In this document: positions 34,512 through 45,684 of the stretch, piece after piece
Layout: every line of letters starts with the position of its first letter
How positions within the stretch are numbered: position 1 is the first letter of the stretch
Origin: Stagonosporopsis chrysanthemi
Lineage: Eukaryota > Ascomycota > Dothideomycetes > Pleosporales > Didymellaceae
Assembly: GCA_022560025.1 (NCBI GenBank)
Contig: JAFISE010000034.1
Span: 62,001-126,000 of the forward strand
Direction: 5' to 3'
Length of the DNA: 64,000 bases
The notes under the pieces: generated by a model
What the model was told of the DNA's origin: nothing
Seen by the model: the letters and a program-made list of their open reading frames with translations, nothing else
Database searches by the model: none
Position numbers and translations under genes: made by a program

Positions 34512-35530
34512 ACATACACCAGCACCAACGCCTTTACATCAAAACCATAATTCCGACCTCAACATCTACATTCACACTCAATCACACTGAATTGCTTTTC
34601 TATTGGAGTTTGGAACGACAACTGCATGGCAAGGCGTTATGGCATCACGATACCCAACCATTGCGATGGGATTTCCAAAGCAACATCTGGCAAGGACTTG
34701 ATTTGAAAACATTTTGAGCTGCACTCAGACAAGGACTGAGTTCACGAGCGCTCGCATTGTAGTAACATTGAGCGGGAGCTGTACAATATGAAGAACCTAA
34801 AAGCATGACTTCGCCTAGTACGGGGTTATGATTCAAAATGTAGACTATCTACGGACGAAACCAAGACTTTTGCAATTCGTTGATAAGTCATTGTGATGAC
34901 GTAGCACGGAGCTTTGACATGGATTTAAAAGCAATCAAACAGCTTTTTCTTCAACGGGCGCGACGCTAGCTGTATTGGGCTGCTATACAAGGATACTGCA
35001 GCCGACGGGCTTGGGTGTAATGATACGATTGGCAAAACAAGCGAGGCATGGAGATTACTCATGGGGATTATTGAGCAGCCCAACAACCAATCCTTCTTTG
35101 CATTTCCAAGGTCTTGCGTGCTTAATTCGTTGACTCTGCCAACCCAAGCTTTGGAAACTTCGTCTGTATGCTTCGGCCAGTTACGTTGCTCCGCGTCAGC
35201 CCTGCCGGCCGTTTTTGCGCGTGCTTTGTAACTCCGCTGCTGCTTTGTGAGACGCGTGCTTACCGATGAGAGAACGTTGGCGTTAAGCGGGGAGTTGGAT
35301 ACTGGAACCTCCGCTGAAGCTTTGTCCTGGCGTTTGTAAAATGAGGGGACTGAGGGAGATAAGTAGGGGAGGTGCCAGAGAGAAGCTGGAAGCATCAGCT
35401 TTACATTTACTACTACTCACAGCAAGTGTGCAACCTTCCTTGTCCCTGCCACAGCAGCTCGACACATTATTCAGCCTAATACATCAAGATTCAAACCCAT
35501 CAAACCCTTTGACCTCCTCTAACAAGAACC
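34512..35530. other. Intergenic stretch, THO2 3' side to transporter promoter
   Basis: About 1 kb. The 5' part should be the THO2 3' UTR and the rest the promoter of the MFS gene. A 157-codon minus-strand frame (34925-35395) lies inside the presumed promoter, lacks a domain and is not accepted as a gene. Confidence 0.5.
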
Positions 35531-37390
35531 ATGTCGGCGCTCATTCGAGACGCTCCCTTCGGGCAAATTGTCCGCTACATCACCAACAATCGCATCTTCC
35601 AGTACCCAGAAGAACGATCAGACTTCCAAATTCCAGCTGCATACACACAACATGCAATCCCAGAGGCAAAGCGACTAGACAGCGATACAAGCTCTGCTCC
35701 CTTGTCCGAGCCTGAAGGCCCAGCGGTAGAGAAGGTTGTCTACCCCGATCCTGAAACCGTGCTCGAGAAAGTCGACACACAAAGCGAAGACAAGAATGCA
35801 ACGGACCTCGAAAAGCTCCAGACTATTCGCACATCGCATACAGCACGCACACAGATCTCTCGCGTCGGTACGCGAACAGCGCTCTCAAAGTCCATCTCCC
35901 GCGCCGATCTGGAACAGCAATTCAGCCTGGCCTCCGTTGAACGCGGACCCAGCCGCCCCATCGTTCCTGAGAAACGTGAAGACGGCTCGGTGCTCGTCGA
36001 CTGGTACACGACAGATGATCCCGAGAACCCGCAGAACTGGCTGTTCGGGAAGAAAGCTGCGGTGCTAACCCAGATCCTACTTTACACCATGGGGGTTTAC
36101 CTTGGCTCAGCCATCTACTCCCCTAGTATAGGCGGCGTTATGGAACGGTTTGGTGTAGAGATTGGAGCTGCTTCGATGGGTCTGTCGATGTATGTCCTGG
36201 CCTACGGTGTTGGTCCACTGCTCTTCTCGCCTCTGAGCGAGATCCCTGTCATTGGACGCAACCCGCCCTATATCGTCTCCTATACCATTTTCGTTATCCT
36301 CCTCATCCCTTCGGCCCTAGCAGAGAACTTCAACACGCTCATCGCGCTCCGCTTCCTACAAGGCTTCTTCGGCTCGCCCTGCCTCGCAACCGGCGGCGCC
36401 ACTCTACAGGACATCTACTCACTCCTCGAACTCCCCTACGTACTCTCTCTCTGGGCCTTCGCAGCAACATGCGGACCCGCTCTCGGCCCCATAATCTCTG
36501 GATTCTCCGTGACAGCCAAGAACTGGCGCTGGTCGCAATGGGAAATGCTGTGGATGAACGCTCCCCTCCTGATCGTCCTCTTCTTCTTCCTCCCTGAAAC
36601 CTCCTCCGCCACCATCCTACTCCGCCGCGCCCAGCGCCTGCGCAAACTCACAGGCAACCCCAACCTGAAAGCTCAGAGCGAGATCGACCAAGCGAACCTT
36701 ACCCCCTCTGCAATCGCAACCGAGGCTCTCTGGCGCCCCTTCCAGCTCATGCTGCTCGATCCCAGCATCGCATTCACCGCAGTCTACACCGCCATCATCT
36801 ACGGTATCTTCTACTCGTTCTTCGAAGCCTTCCCGATCGTGTACATGGAGACTTACGGCTTCAACCTGGGCGAAATGGGTCTCACGTTTCTGAGCGTGAC
36901 AATCGGCGTGACGCTGTCGTTGGCATGGTACTGGTTCTACATCCACCACAATGTCAACCCTTCGATCCGCGTCCACGGTCTCGGCGCACCAGAGCGCCGC
37001 CTCATCCCCGCGTTGGTCGTGACCTTCTTTGTCCCCGTCGGGCTGTTCATCTTCGGCTGGACGGCGCGAGAGGACGTCCACTGGATTGTGAGCTGTATCG
37101 GCATCGTCATCACAACAATCGGTATCTTTCTCATCATCCAGTGTATCTTCCTCTACCTCCCGCTATCGTACCCGCAGTACGCGGCTAGTCTGTTCGCAGG
37201 TAACGATTTCACGCGCTCGGCGCTCGCGGCAGGGAGCATCCATTTCAGCTACCCAATGTTCCATAATTTGGGTGTCGACAAGGGCGTCACGCTACTGGCG
37301 GGACTGACTGTGGGGTGTAGCGTGGGCGTGTATGTGCTTTACTTCTTTGGCGAGAGGTTGAGGGCGAAGAGCAGGTTCGCTGCGAAATGA
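35531..37390 (+). CDS. DHA1-family MFS drug:H+ antiporter, FLR1/MDR1-like
   Basis: This plasma membrane exporter belongs to the major facilitator superfamily. The gene is a single exon of 619 aa. The first ~170 residues are cytosolic and begin with a segment typical of the FLR1/MDR1/caf5 group (RYITNNRIFQYPEE). The linker to the first helix reads DPENPQNW, a common DHA1 signature just before TM1. About twelve hydrophobic helices follow, with the ALRFLQGFFGSPCLATGGATLQD-type motif C region and a central loop rich in Arg and Gln (about residues 350-395). The helix after the loop reads IIYGIFYSFFEAFPIVY, again as in this subgroup. Members export azoles, benomyl, cycloheximide or similar compounds; the substrate here is unknown. 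No biosynthetic cluster surrounds it. Confidence 0.9.
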   Translation: MSALIRDAPFGQIVRYITNNRIFQYPEERSDFQIPAAYTQHAIPEAKRLDSDTSSAPLSEPEGPAVEKVVYPDPETVLEKVDTQSEDKNATDLEKLQTIRTSHTARTQISRVGTRTALSKSISRADLEQQFSLASVERGPSRPIVPEKREDGSVLVDWYTTDDPENPQNWLFGKKAAVLTQILLYTMGVYLGSAIYSPSIGGVMERFGVEIGAASMGLSMYVLAYGVGPLLFSPLSEIPVIGRNPPYIVSYTIFVILLIPSALAENFNTLIALRFLQGFFGSPCLATGGATLQDIYSLLELPYVLSLWAFAATCGPALGPIISGFSVTAKNWRWSQWEMLWMNAPLLIVLFFFLPETSSATILLRRAQRLRKLTGNPNLKAQSEIDQANLTPSAIATEALWRPFQLMLLDPSIAFTAVYTAIIYGIFYSFFEAFPIVYMETYGFNLGEMGLTFLSVTIGVTLSLAWYWFYIHHNVNPSIRVHGLGAPERRLIPALVVTFFVPVGLFIFGWTAREDVHWIVSCIGIVITTIGIFLIIQCIFLYLPLSYPQYAASLFAGNDFTRSALAAGSIHFSYPMFHNLGVDKGVTLLAGLTVGCSVGVYVLYFFGERLRAKSRFAAK

Positions 37391-37898
37391 GTTGGAGCTG
37401 GAACGCGTGGCGAGGGAAGTCTGACTACTGGAGCGATATTTACATACATAGCTAGGAGTCTGGGATAGATTTACGACACCTTTAGGGTATGAAGTATACA
37501 CAGATTGCGAATAATGATAATTGGTCACGAAGAAACAGTACATTATACGTCGGACTATTGAGACAATATCTCTAAGCTCGCCTACCTAGGTTTCAAGCTG
37601 ATATGACAATGCATATGGGTATCGAGGAAACGTACCTCGTAACTGAAATCTCCTACTTCTGACTCACGCGCATGCAAGCTCTGCCTTTTGAGAAAGCTCT
37701 GACTCGCTTGTGGCAATTTGTCTACAGCTGAGTAGACAAGAGAGCATGTGTGAGACCTCAGCGACAGTGAACTAATCGCCATGGAAGCGAAGCGAAATTG
37801 AGCTCCATAGCCTTCTGGGATGATGTGAAAAATTATATATGCGCAGGTCCTTTTGACGAGTCGATCGTGAATCGTTGAGGCATTAATTGGGACCATAG
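37391..37898. other. Convergent 3' region, transporter and membrane protein
   Basis: About 0.5 kb between two stop codons. It is mostly AT-richer than the flanking genes and presumably holds both 3' UTRs. No gene is seen. Confidence 0.5.
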
Positions 37899-40245
37899 TC
37901 ATGCCTTAGATTCTTGGAATGGCAGATACTGTGCATCGGTCGCAAGTCGTACCATTGTTTGCCCAACACTTGGTCTTCCTGTCGTAGCTTTCGTCCAGGA
38001 CATGACTCGACGGTCCTTGATGCCGCGAACATGACAAATATTCAAAGTTTCAGTGACCAGGCGGACGAACATATCAAGTGGATACTTGATCCACAAGGTA
38101 AGAAAGCGAAATCTCCTCACGTGTCTCAACCCAGCCATAGCATCATTGTAGTCTTCTGTACTGAGATGCGCCTGTAAGAGCCACTGAGTTCCAGGTTAGT
38201 GTCGCACTCTTTTCGATGTGATGGGAGATATATTACCTCGAGAACGATGTAACCCATGCCGACACCCATGACAGCGCAAGTTGTCACCGTGCCAACGATC
38301 CAGTACTCCTCGACAGCTGCACTGTTGGCCACGTTGAGTTGCGTGAAGTCCAGGTACCCACCAAATCCACCCCACGTTGAGGTCATGCAAGCGCAGTTGT
38401 TGAAGCCACCAATCGTTTGTGCAGACAAAAGGTAGACAGCCCAAACGAGGTTTGCAAACTCCAAAGGCGTAAAAAAAGCGCGTTGGAGCCAATTACGTAC
38501 AGTCAGCCCGCGCAGAATGAGGAAGTGTGCACGTATCATGGCTTCTGTCGCAGCCCTTCGCGGTGCTCCATGCTTCGGTGGCAACAGACGCATTGGGAGT
38601 AACGCAATCTGGATGACGCCAGTCTCAACAGCCTCAAGAACTCGTGCAAACGCCGATCTGGTAGAGGCAAGGCCTGAAAGATTCGCGAATACCGTTCTTC
38701 TACGTGACCTGGCGTTCCGTGCATATTCCTCAAGGTGAGCGTGGAACTGATCCTGCTTCCGCAATGGTGAAGTGGCCCACCACGCCACCATCTCTGCTGC
38801 CAGAAGCACGATTGCAATGACAAGAAAGATCAGGTAGCCACCTGTGCGGCATCCAAGGCCAACAGTAGGGGTATTGAACGATAAGACGAATGCACCTACG
38901 CTAGTGCCACCAACGAGAAGTATGGAGGCAAGTACAGTCCATAGTTGGCGGCCATCACTGTATAATCGTTAGTCCGACGCTCAAACGATAAAGCACAACA
39001 CACCTACAACCATGTACAACCGCGATCAATCTGACCCAGCACCAAGGCAGCTCTGGCTTCTCGTGCTTCGCCAAGCCAGTTCCGTCCGCGTTCGGCGATA
39101 AACGCTTTCTCGATGTCAATCAAGATTGCGTATGCAGCTCCGTAGTGGAATCTCGTCCTAGCTTGACCAGCAAAGCCATGGAAGTAGCCACCCTTGATCA
39201 ACTCGGCTTTCGCGGCAATCTTCTCGACCCAATACGCCATATTTTGCGCTTGCGGTAGGCCGACGAAAGACGCAATATATTCTGTTCTTGTAACATGGTC
39301 TAGGAGCGAGTCACAGACCAAATCGACGAGCTTATTGAGCTTGCGTTGGATGTCGTCCGACGCGACTGGATTGCGGTCAAGGATGGAGCAGAGGATGAGA
39401 ATGGGCAACCAGGAGACGAAGAGACCCATTGCGAGGTTGTGTGCTTGGAGGTTACTTCCCAAATCCCCGAAAGCTTGAATGACCTCAGTCTAGGTAAGCG
39501 CGGAAATTCCGTGAGAACGTACCTGCTTCAATCGAGATGCCGAGGGCAAGTATGAACCACAGCGTAGACAGAAATATTGGTACGACGCCCCTTCGCCTAT
39601 TACTTCGCAGGTCATGGGCCAGCTTGAGACGCTTTTGACTGAGCGTCTTGTGCGTGCCTACTAGGTTGAGGTCTTTGCTGAACAGCGCAATTCGTAACAA
39701 GCCCTCTGCTTCCCGGGTCATTGAGATGACTGGCTTCATCTTATACTGGTTCAAGTTCATCAAAATATAGAAAGAGTCTCTTATGCTTGCGAACTCGCTG
39801 TGCTGGTCCGGGATTTCGCTGAAGGGTACCGCCATGTCCACTATTCCAGTTGTCAGTATGCACTGTTTCATTTTGTTGGCGACCTACCAAATAGCGCACA
39901 CTTTCCACTAATCCCGATATCCCAGAGTATGGATGCAAGACTGCTTATCGGACTGCCAATCCACCTGTTACACGCCTTGACTGTTCTCCAGAACGCGTTA
40001 CTTTCGAATGGGGCCTGCAGCAAGGTGCCTAAGATTGGGAGTATCCATGTTGTCAAGGTTGCAGAGACGACTGGCCATGAGTAGTATTCGTTGCCCTTAC
40101 CGCAAACTGCTATACAACCATCGTAGGTGATCTGCGTGCTCTGGTTTGCTTCGACAAGGCGAACGCGGCCGCTGTAATTGTACCGCGAGATCAAGGCGAG
40201 GTCTGACATGTATCGGATGCCACAATCTGTGAAATTGGGACCCAT
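37899..40245 (-). CDS. Predicted multi-pass membrane protein, five exons, 5' end uncertain
   Basis: Exons 40245-39888, 39840-39523, 39473-39008, 38957-38237 and 38183-37899 join in phase through introns of 47 to 53 nt, giving about 715 aa. The branch sites GGACTAAC and CACTAAC support the last two introns. Hydrophobic helices are visible in each of the first four exons, for example SWPVVSATLTTWILPILG, VPIFLSTLWFILALGISIE and LFVSWLPILILCSIL; the last exon is basic (GLRHVRRFRFLTLWIKYP). N-glycosylation sites (NFT, NYS, NQS) precede the first helix, which suggests an extracellular N-terminal part. I recall similar uncharacterised proteins in other ascomycetes but cannot name a function. Upstream sequence (40393-40252) is also open and looks protein-like, but in another frame, so 40245 may be an internal Met and the 5' end may be missing or damaged. 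Confidence 0.65.
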
Positions 40246-40950
40246 GCTGAATTATTCGACCCGTAATGAGCGAGGTGTCGTTAAGAAAGCTTGCAGAGTA
40301 TTTCAACGGCAATAGGCGGTCTTCCTGATGACCGTGTAGCGTTGGAGATTGCCAAACATCGGCGAGGGCCACACTTGACCTAGGATCTACCACATGATTC
40401 GACTATATGGCTGTACAGTAGCTGGCCGTACGCGATTGGGGGCTGACCTATCGGATCGATTCACACATGCGTACACATGCGTACACACGCGTAGCGGCAC
40501 TGTAGGTTACACATGTCGCTCACGCCGAACAGACAATAGCTGCCACAAGGATCTGTGTGCTCGGTAGATGACTTTGAACTTTCTCTGATTATCGCGCTGC
40601 GGCCGAGGAAGTGGAAAGCGCGCATTGATAGTGTAACATACTCTTCAGCAGCCAGAGATGAGCCGCGATGAAGTAGCGTTGGGTCCAACGGCCATGGAAG
40701 GAATATCTACACCAACGATACTTGAAAGGAGCAGTATGATGCCGATGGCAATGAGTAAGCCGATCTAGCCGAGTCGTTCAATTAGAGCGCATTCAACGTA
40801 GCAGAGAAGTCATGATGCCGGGCGGCGGAGATTATCACGTGAGATGAGACCCCTGCAAGATTGTTCGAGCTAGGAAAGTTGACTTGCGCGCAACTGCAGC
40901 ACCACTCTCACTTGCTCCACGTCACGATCCCATTAACAACACCTCACGCC
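40246..40950. other. Upstream region shared by the membrane protein and CWC2
   Basis: About 0.7 kb between the accepted start of the membrane-protein gene and the CWC2 start. The left half probably contains missing 5' exon sequence of the membrane-protein gene: a protein-like frame at 40393-40252 and a hydrophobic frame near 40760-40660, both minus strand. The CWC2 promoter must lie to the right. Confidence 0.45.
40463..40492 (+). repeat. Three tandem copies of a 10-bp unit
   Basis: The unit acacatgcgt is present twice perfectly and a third time with one change (acacacgcgt). It lies in the divergent region upstream of CWC2. Confidence 0.8.
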
Positions 40951-42195
40951 ATGGCTGAAGTACAATCGCCACCTGCGCAAACAGCGCCAGCGCCCGCCGA
41001 CTCCGAAATGTCTCTCGAACCCTCCACAACCGCCTCCACTTCAACAGAGCTTGCGCCCATAACGACCGAACAGACGATTATCACGACGAACGCCGAAGGA
41101 AAGAAAGTCAAGAAGATTATCCGTCGCAAACGGCGCCCAGCGCGCCCTCAGGTCGACCCAGCCACATTCAAAACCGACGCGCCACCCCCAACCGGCACAA
41201 TCTTCAATATCTGGTACAACAAATGGTCCGGCGGCGACAGGGAAGACAAGTACCTGTCCAAGACTCACGCGCAAGGGCGCTGCAACGTCGCAAAGGATAG
41301 TGGCTACACGAAAGCCGACAAAACGCCCGGCGCGTACTTCTGCCTCTTCTTTGCGCGTGGCATATGCCCCAAAGGCGTCGACTGCGAGTACCTGCACCGC
41401 CTGCCGACGGTCACGGACATCTTCCCGAGTAACATCGATTGCTTCGGGCGCGACAAGCACAGCGATTACCGCGACGACATGGGCGGTGTAGGCTCATTTC
41501 AGCGGCAGAACCGCACGCTGTACATCGGGCGCATCCATGTGACAGACGACATCGAGGAGATTGTGGCGCGGCATTTCCAGGAATGGGGGCAAGTCGAGCG
41601 CACGCGTGTGCTCACCGCACGAGGCGTGGCATTCGTAACATACCTGAACGAGGCGAACAGCCAGTTCGCGAAGGAGGCCATGGCGCACCAGAGTCTGGAC
41701 CACGACGAGATTCTGAACGTGCGCTGGGCGACAGTAGACCCGAACCCCGCGGCTGCGAAGCGCGAGGCACATAGGATTGAGGAGCAAGCGGCTGAGGCCA
41801 TCCGCAAGGCGCTACCAGCAGCCTACGTGGCCGAGATCGAGGGCCGAGACCTGGACCAGAAGAAGCGGCGAAAGGTGGAAGGAAGTTTCGGACTGCAGGG
41901 ATACGACGCGCCAGACGATGTGTGGTACGCGAAGGAGAAGGGCGACTGGGAGCAAGCGAAACAGTTGGAGGCCGGAGGCTTGGAGAACAGGAAGATGATC
42001 GAGGCTAGTGGGGAAGAGGACGAGGAGTACGGCACGCTTATGCCGCAGCAAAGTTTACAGGCAGGAGGAAATGGTATACTGTCTGGCTCAACGCTTGCGG
42101 CGTTGAAAGGATACACAGCAACGGCGTCCAACAAACGTCCAGCGCCTTCAGGGCCCTTACTAGCTGGATATGGTAGCGATGATGACAGTGATTAG
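40951..42195 (+). CDS. CWC2: Pre-mRNA-splicing factor Cwc2
   Basis: Cwc2 belongs to the Prp19-associated (NTC) group and contacts U6 snRNA and the intron at the heart of the active spliceosome. The gene is a single exon. The frame is open before it, but the first ATG is at 40951, giving 414 aa. The family layout is visible: a Torus/CCCH-type zinc finger (CLFFARGICPKGVDCEYLH near residues 135-155), then an RRM starting near RTLYIGRIHVTDDIEE with RNP1-like GVAFVTYLNEANSQFA, then the Cwc2 linker with NVRWATVDPNP. A charged tail ends in GYGSDDDSD. Identity is strong, and all the zinc ligands C-C-C-H are present. Confidence 0.93.
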   Translation: MAEVQSPPAQTAPAPADSEMSLEPSTTASTSTELAPITTEQTIITTNAEGKKVKKIIRRKRRPARPQVDPATFKTDAPPPTGTIFNIWYNKWSGGDREDKYLSKTHAQGRCNVAKDSGYTKADKTPGAYFCLFFARGICPKGVDCEYLHRLPTVTDIFPSNIDCFGRDKHSDYRDDMGGVGSFQRQNRTLYIGRIHVTDDIEEIVARHFQEWGQVERTRVLTARGVAFVTYLNEANSQFAKEAMAHQSLDHDEILNVRWATVDPNPAAAKREAHRIEEQAAEAIRKALPAAYVAEIEGRDLDQKKRRKVEGSFGLQGYDAPDDVWYAKEKGDWEQAKQLEAGGLENRKMIEASGEEDEEYGTLMPQQSLQAGGNGILSGSTLAALKGYTATASNKRPAPSGPLLAGYGSDDDSD

Positions 42196-42436
42196 ATTGT
42201 GTTAATAGGTTTTCGCAGAACGGCACAGGGAGCGTCACGAAATCGATACCCTTTTTCCTGTGATACGCAAGAAATGATGGTGTGATTCAAGACCAACACA
42301 ATGCTAGGCGCCCAAGGATGCTCCCAAAGAAGAAACTCGTGCAGTCATGAAGTCGTCAAAGTGCCGTAACTCTAAACAATGAGTCGATCTCAACCTCTGT
42401 TGTCGACAACAGACTCCTCATCCCAGTTACACCAGC

Positions 42437-45400
42437 TCAAACCCTCGCAACGCTCACATCTCTCTCCTTGTTCTTCAGGAAGTCCTTCCATTCGTCGGCT
42501 GGCTTGGTGGAACTCTTGCTGCCGAATTGGAATTGCCGCTGTTGCTTCGACTTTTCTGCTTGCACATCCTCGAAACTGCCTCCGTCAACTCCACAATCAT
42601 ACTCTCCGTCCGCAGCAGTCGATTGGATCACACTTTCAGCGTCCTTGAAGAGCTTCTTCGCTGCAGCACTCTCGCCCTCATGCGCACCACCGCATCCGAA
42701 AGCGCAAGTACGTCGGCCACACGGAACCCAGAAGCGATACTCCGCCACCTGGGGCTCTCCCAGAGCTGGCACAGCCAAGAGTCCAGAGTCGACTGCGCGG
42801 TTCGATGTGTATGAGAGCATGGTACCGGCGGGTGAGATAGGTGATCCTGTCTCGAACTCTGTGCCGTTCGCGATCTGAATAGATGGCGGGGCAGGCATCG
42901 CAGCTCTTTCCCGGATGGCGGCTGGGGCGAACGAGGAAGTCGACGGCGAGTACGAGACTGAAGCAAGACGGTTGTTACTGACGACACCGCCACGTCGTAC
43001 ATTGCGAATATTAGGTGAGGGGCACGGAGCAACAGGGCTGTGCAGACCGAAAAGAGCTTGTGCGGTGGCCATATGACGCAGCATATCCACACGCGGTGAC
43101 AATGCTCGCTGCGGACTTGTAGGGCTGACCAAAGTTGTCGATGTAGCACGTGAGACTGATTGAGGCTGGCTAGGGTGAGCGAGAATGCTGTCAATATTGC
43201 CCATCTGCTCAGCAAAGTGCTCATAGCTGCGGGACACGCAGCGCATCGATGGCCCGCCCATGTTGGACCCATCTATGCTCGTGGGGCTGGTCGAACGCAC
43301 AGCTGCGCTTTGAATGTGGGGCGTATTTGTTCTGTTTATACAGTCCGACGTCGGTGTAGGATATAATTCTCTTGCGCTCAGAGTTGGAGACAGAGGGCTT
43401 GGAAAGCCTGGATACTTTCGGCCCACGTCGGTCAAAAGGGTCAGGTTAGGTCGCAAAATATCGGGATGTGGCAGCGTGGTATCCACACTGAGTACAGATT
43501 GATTGTCTCTATGATCGGGACAAGTGAGTAAAGAGCTGACAGAACCGTCTAAGGCCGGGATGGCCGCAGATTGATTGTTGAGACTGCGACAAGGGTCTGC
43601 CAGCCTTGCAGGTTGATGGCCAAACGAGCTGTTCGTGAAGTGGCTTGTCGGGCTGCTACTGTCGCTGGAATGCACTGATGCACCCTCGCCGGTGATACGT
43701 CGTAAAGCTTGTGCAGTGAGTGCCTTGACTGGCTCCGCCCGAGCAAAGCGAGCTTCGTTGACAATCCAAAGACCGCCATACTGTTGCCATGGGAAGTTGC
43801 GGAGAAAATGGTCCTCTGGGTAAACGTCGTATCCAAGGGTGCGAGCACGAAAGAAAGCGTACACGTAGCTGCAATCAGGGAATTGGCGAAGGACCTACCA
43901 CACCTTTAGCAGAATGTCGCGGAGTAAAAGCCATTTTGTAGCGCTTAAGGTGTGCTTGGATGATCGAGAAAACTATGCAAGGAATGCATGGGGGTTTTTG
44001 GAAAGCGGGTAGGTCATACATCCCAGGCAGGGAATAATGGTGGTGTCGCAGTGAGTCTAGTATTATTAGCACGACACAAAAGCGAAATCGACAGCACTGA
44101 CATCAGAATCTCGAAAGCAGCAAACTTTCTAAGATGCCCGGGACCCCTTCGGTACGCGTGCATGACCTCAGGCCGTGCGCTTCTGATGTTCTTCCTGCCA
44201 ATCAACTTATGCATGGCTGGGCTTGTCACGTAGACAGGATCAAGTACGACAAGGTTGCAATAATTGTCGCTGCGACGTTCAAATCCAACAATGGTGATGG
44301 AATGTCCGGGACGCTGGAGATAGATCGGTGGCAAGAGAGTCTTGTGCACACTAGAACCATCGCCGACGGCTGCTTGAGCGAAGTAGCGTTCGACAGCGAG
44401 CAAGAGTAGGTCGTGGGCCTGGACCTTGCCCTGTGGCGTGTCTTGGTCGCTGAACATCTCCACCGCACAATTTATCTCAGTACTGAGAAACAGTGCTTGT
44501 GCCTGCACAAGCGTCAGCTGTGAGGTATGAATCACATCGGCAGTGAAGGTACCTCTGGAGTTCCGATATATTTCCTTGTATCTTTGATACCGCCTGTCTG
44601 GATGCGACCAACATGGTTGATCCCTTTGTCCCAAGCTCTCTCGATGAGCTCCTGTAGCTTGAGAACCCCAGGTAGACGACTAGGAAACTCTTCGTGGCCC
44701 TGCGCTTTCGCGCCCTGAATGTACGATATGAGCATCTGGATGTTTCTGTATCCGCAAAAACTACCCTCCTTTGGAGTTTTCCCCACATGAAGGGTGGACG
44801 GGTGACAGTAGTATGCTTCTTTGACGGTGCGATCCAGGGCGGACAACTGCGCGAGGACGGGAATGACGCCCGGCGTCTCGTTCTGCACCTGTTCCTGCTT
44901 GATAAGGCGGCCGTCTCGGCCGATGCGATTCACCGTGGTAATCTTAGGACCCGCTGCAAGTTGAGCATGAAGCCACATCGGCATGCGCTCTTCCCAGGCG
45001 TAGGGACCAAGTTCTGATTTCTGAAACTGTAAGTATTGAAATTACAGAGGTATCATTCAAGCTTACCCCAAGACGCGCGCTCTTGCTAGGCGGTTTTGCG
45101 GACTTGTTCGGCTTGGAAAATGGATTGAAACTTTGAATACTCCTGGACAGCGTGCTCTTCTCGCTGCTGTCTGTACCCCTCCTGTCGCGATGGTGGTGTT
45201 TGTTCATCTTGCCATGGCTATCGCGCGTCTGTGGAACGCTTGGTGAATCTGCTTTGTAATGGTGGTCGGTGGTAGCAGCTCTCGACGATCGCCTGTGTGA
45301 ATGATGCGTAGTGGCTGACTTGTGCATATTGCTGGATGAATGATGAGAATGATACTTTCCTGTATTTTCGTCGAATGATAATGTTTCTGCGGCGTGCAGG

Positions 45401-45684
45401 TCAAGGTGATCGTTGAAGTCGTCGAGCAAGACAACCTCGCCGCAGTCAGACTCCGGACACGCGACTGTACCTTCCTCGTCGTCTGAGGAAGTCGTGTCCT
45501 GTGTGTGCTCGCGTTTGGACGAAGAAGGAAGCGAAGGCAGAAGTGGCTCTGGGTCATCCTTGACTACAAACGGGCTATCTTCTGTATGCGACTGCTCGAA
45601 GTGTAATTGAAGAATATAATCGTCACTCGGTAGGACTGTGAAGTCGCATAGCGGACAGTCGAGGAGCTCTGTTACGTCTGCCAT
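42437..45684 (-). CDS. ZUFSP/ZUP1-like deubiquitinase (peptidase C78) with long C-terminal extension
   Basis: Family members cleave Lys63-linked ubiquitin chains and act in genome maintenance. Exons 45684-45067, 45020-44553, 44502-44020 and 43894-42437 give about 1008 aa. The N-terminus has two zinc-finger-like segments: CPLCDFTVL...HFEQSH (residues ~10-33) and CPESDCGEV...HLDLH near residue 80. The C78 domain starts at ELGPYAWEERMPMWL. Catalytic residues are visible: Cys near 295 (GSFCGYRNIQML), His near 429 (PGHSITIVGFE) and Asp near 450 (LVVLDP). The last intron (125 nt, GTATGA donor, GGTAG acceptor) joins PLFPAWD to VLRQFPDCSYVYAFF in phase. This adds ~485 residues, conserved-looking at first (WQQYGGLWIVNEARFARAEP), then Ser/Pro-rich. 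If that join is wrong, the extension is a separate gene. The C78 identity is firm. Confidence 0.8.

Noticed and set aside
34925..35395. 157-codon minus-strand frame upstream of the transporter
   Set aside because: Lies in the presumed promoter and 5' UTR of the transporter; no recognisable motif.
43904..43937. ATG in a good context (minus strand) as the start of a separate gene
   Set aside because: No donor and acceptor combination joins it in phase to the downstream frame; the join to the C78 exon does fit.
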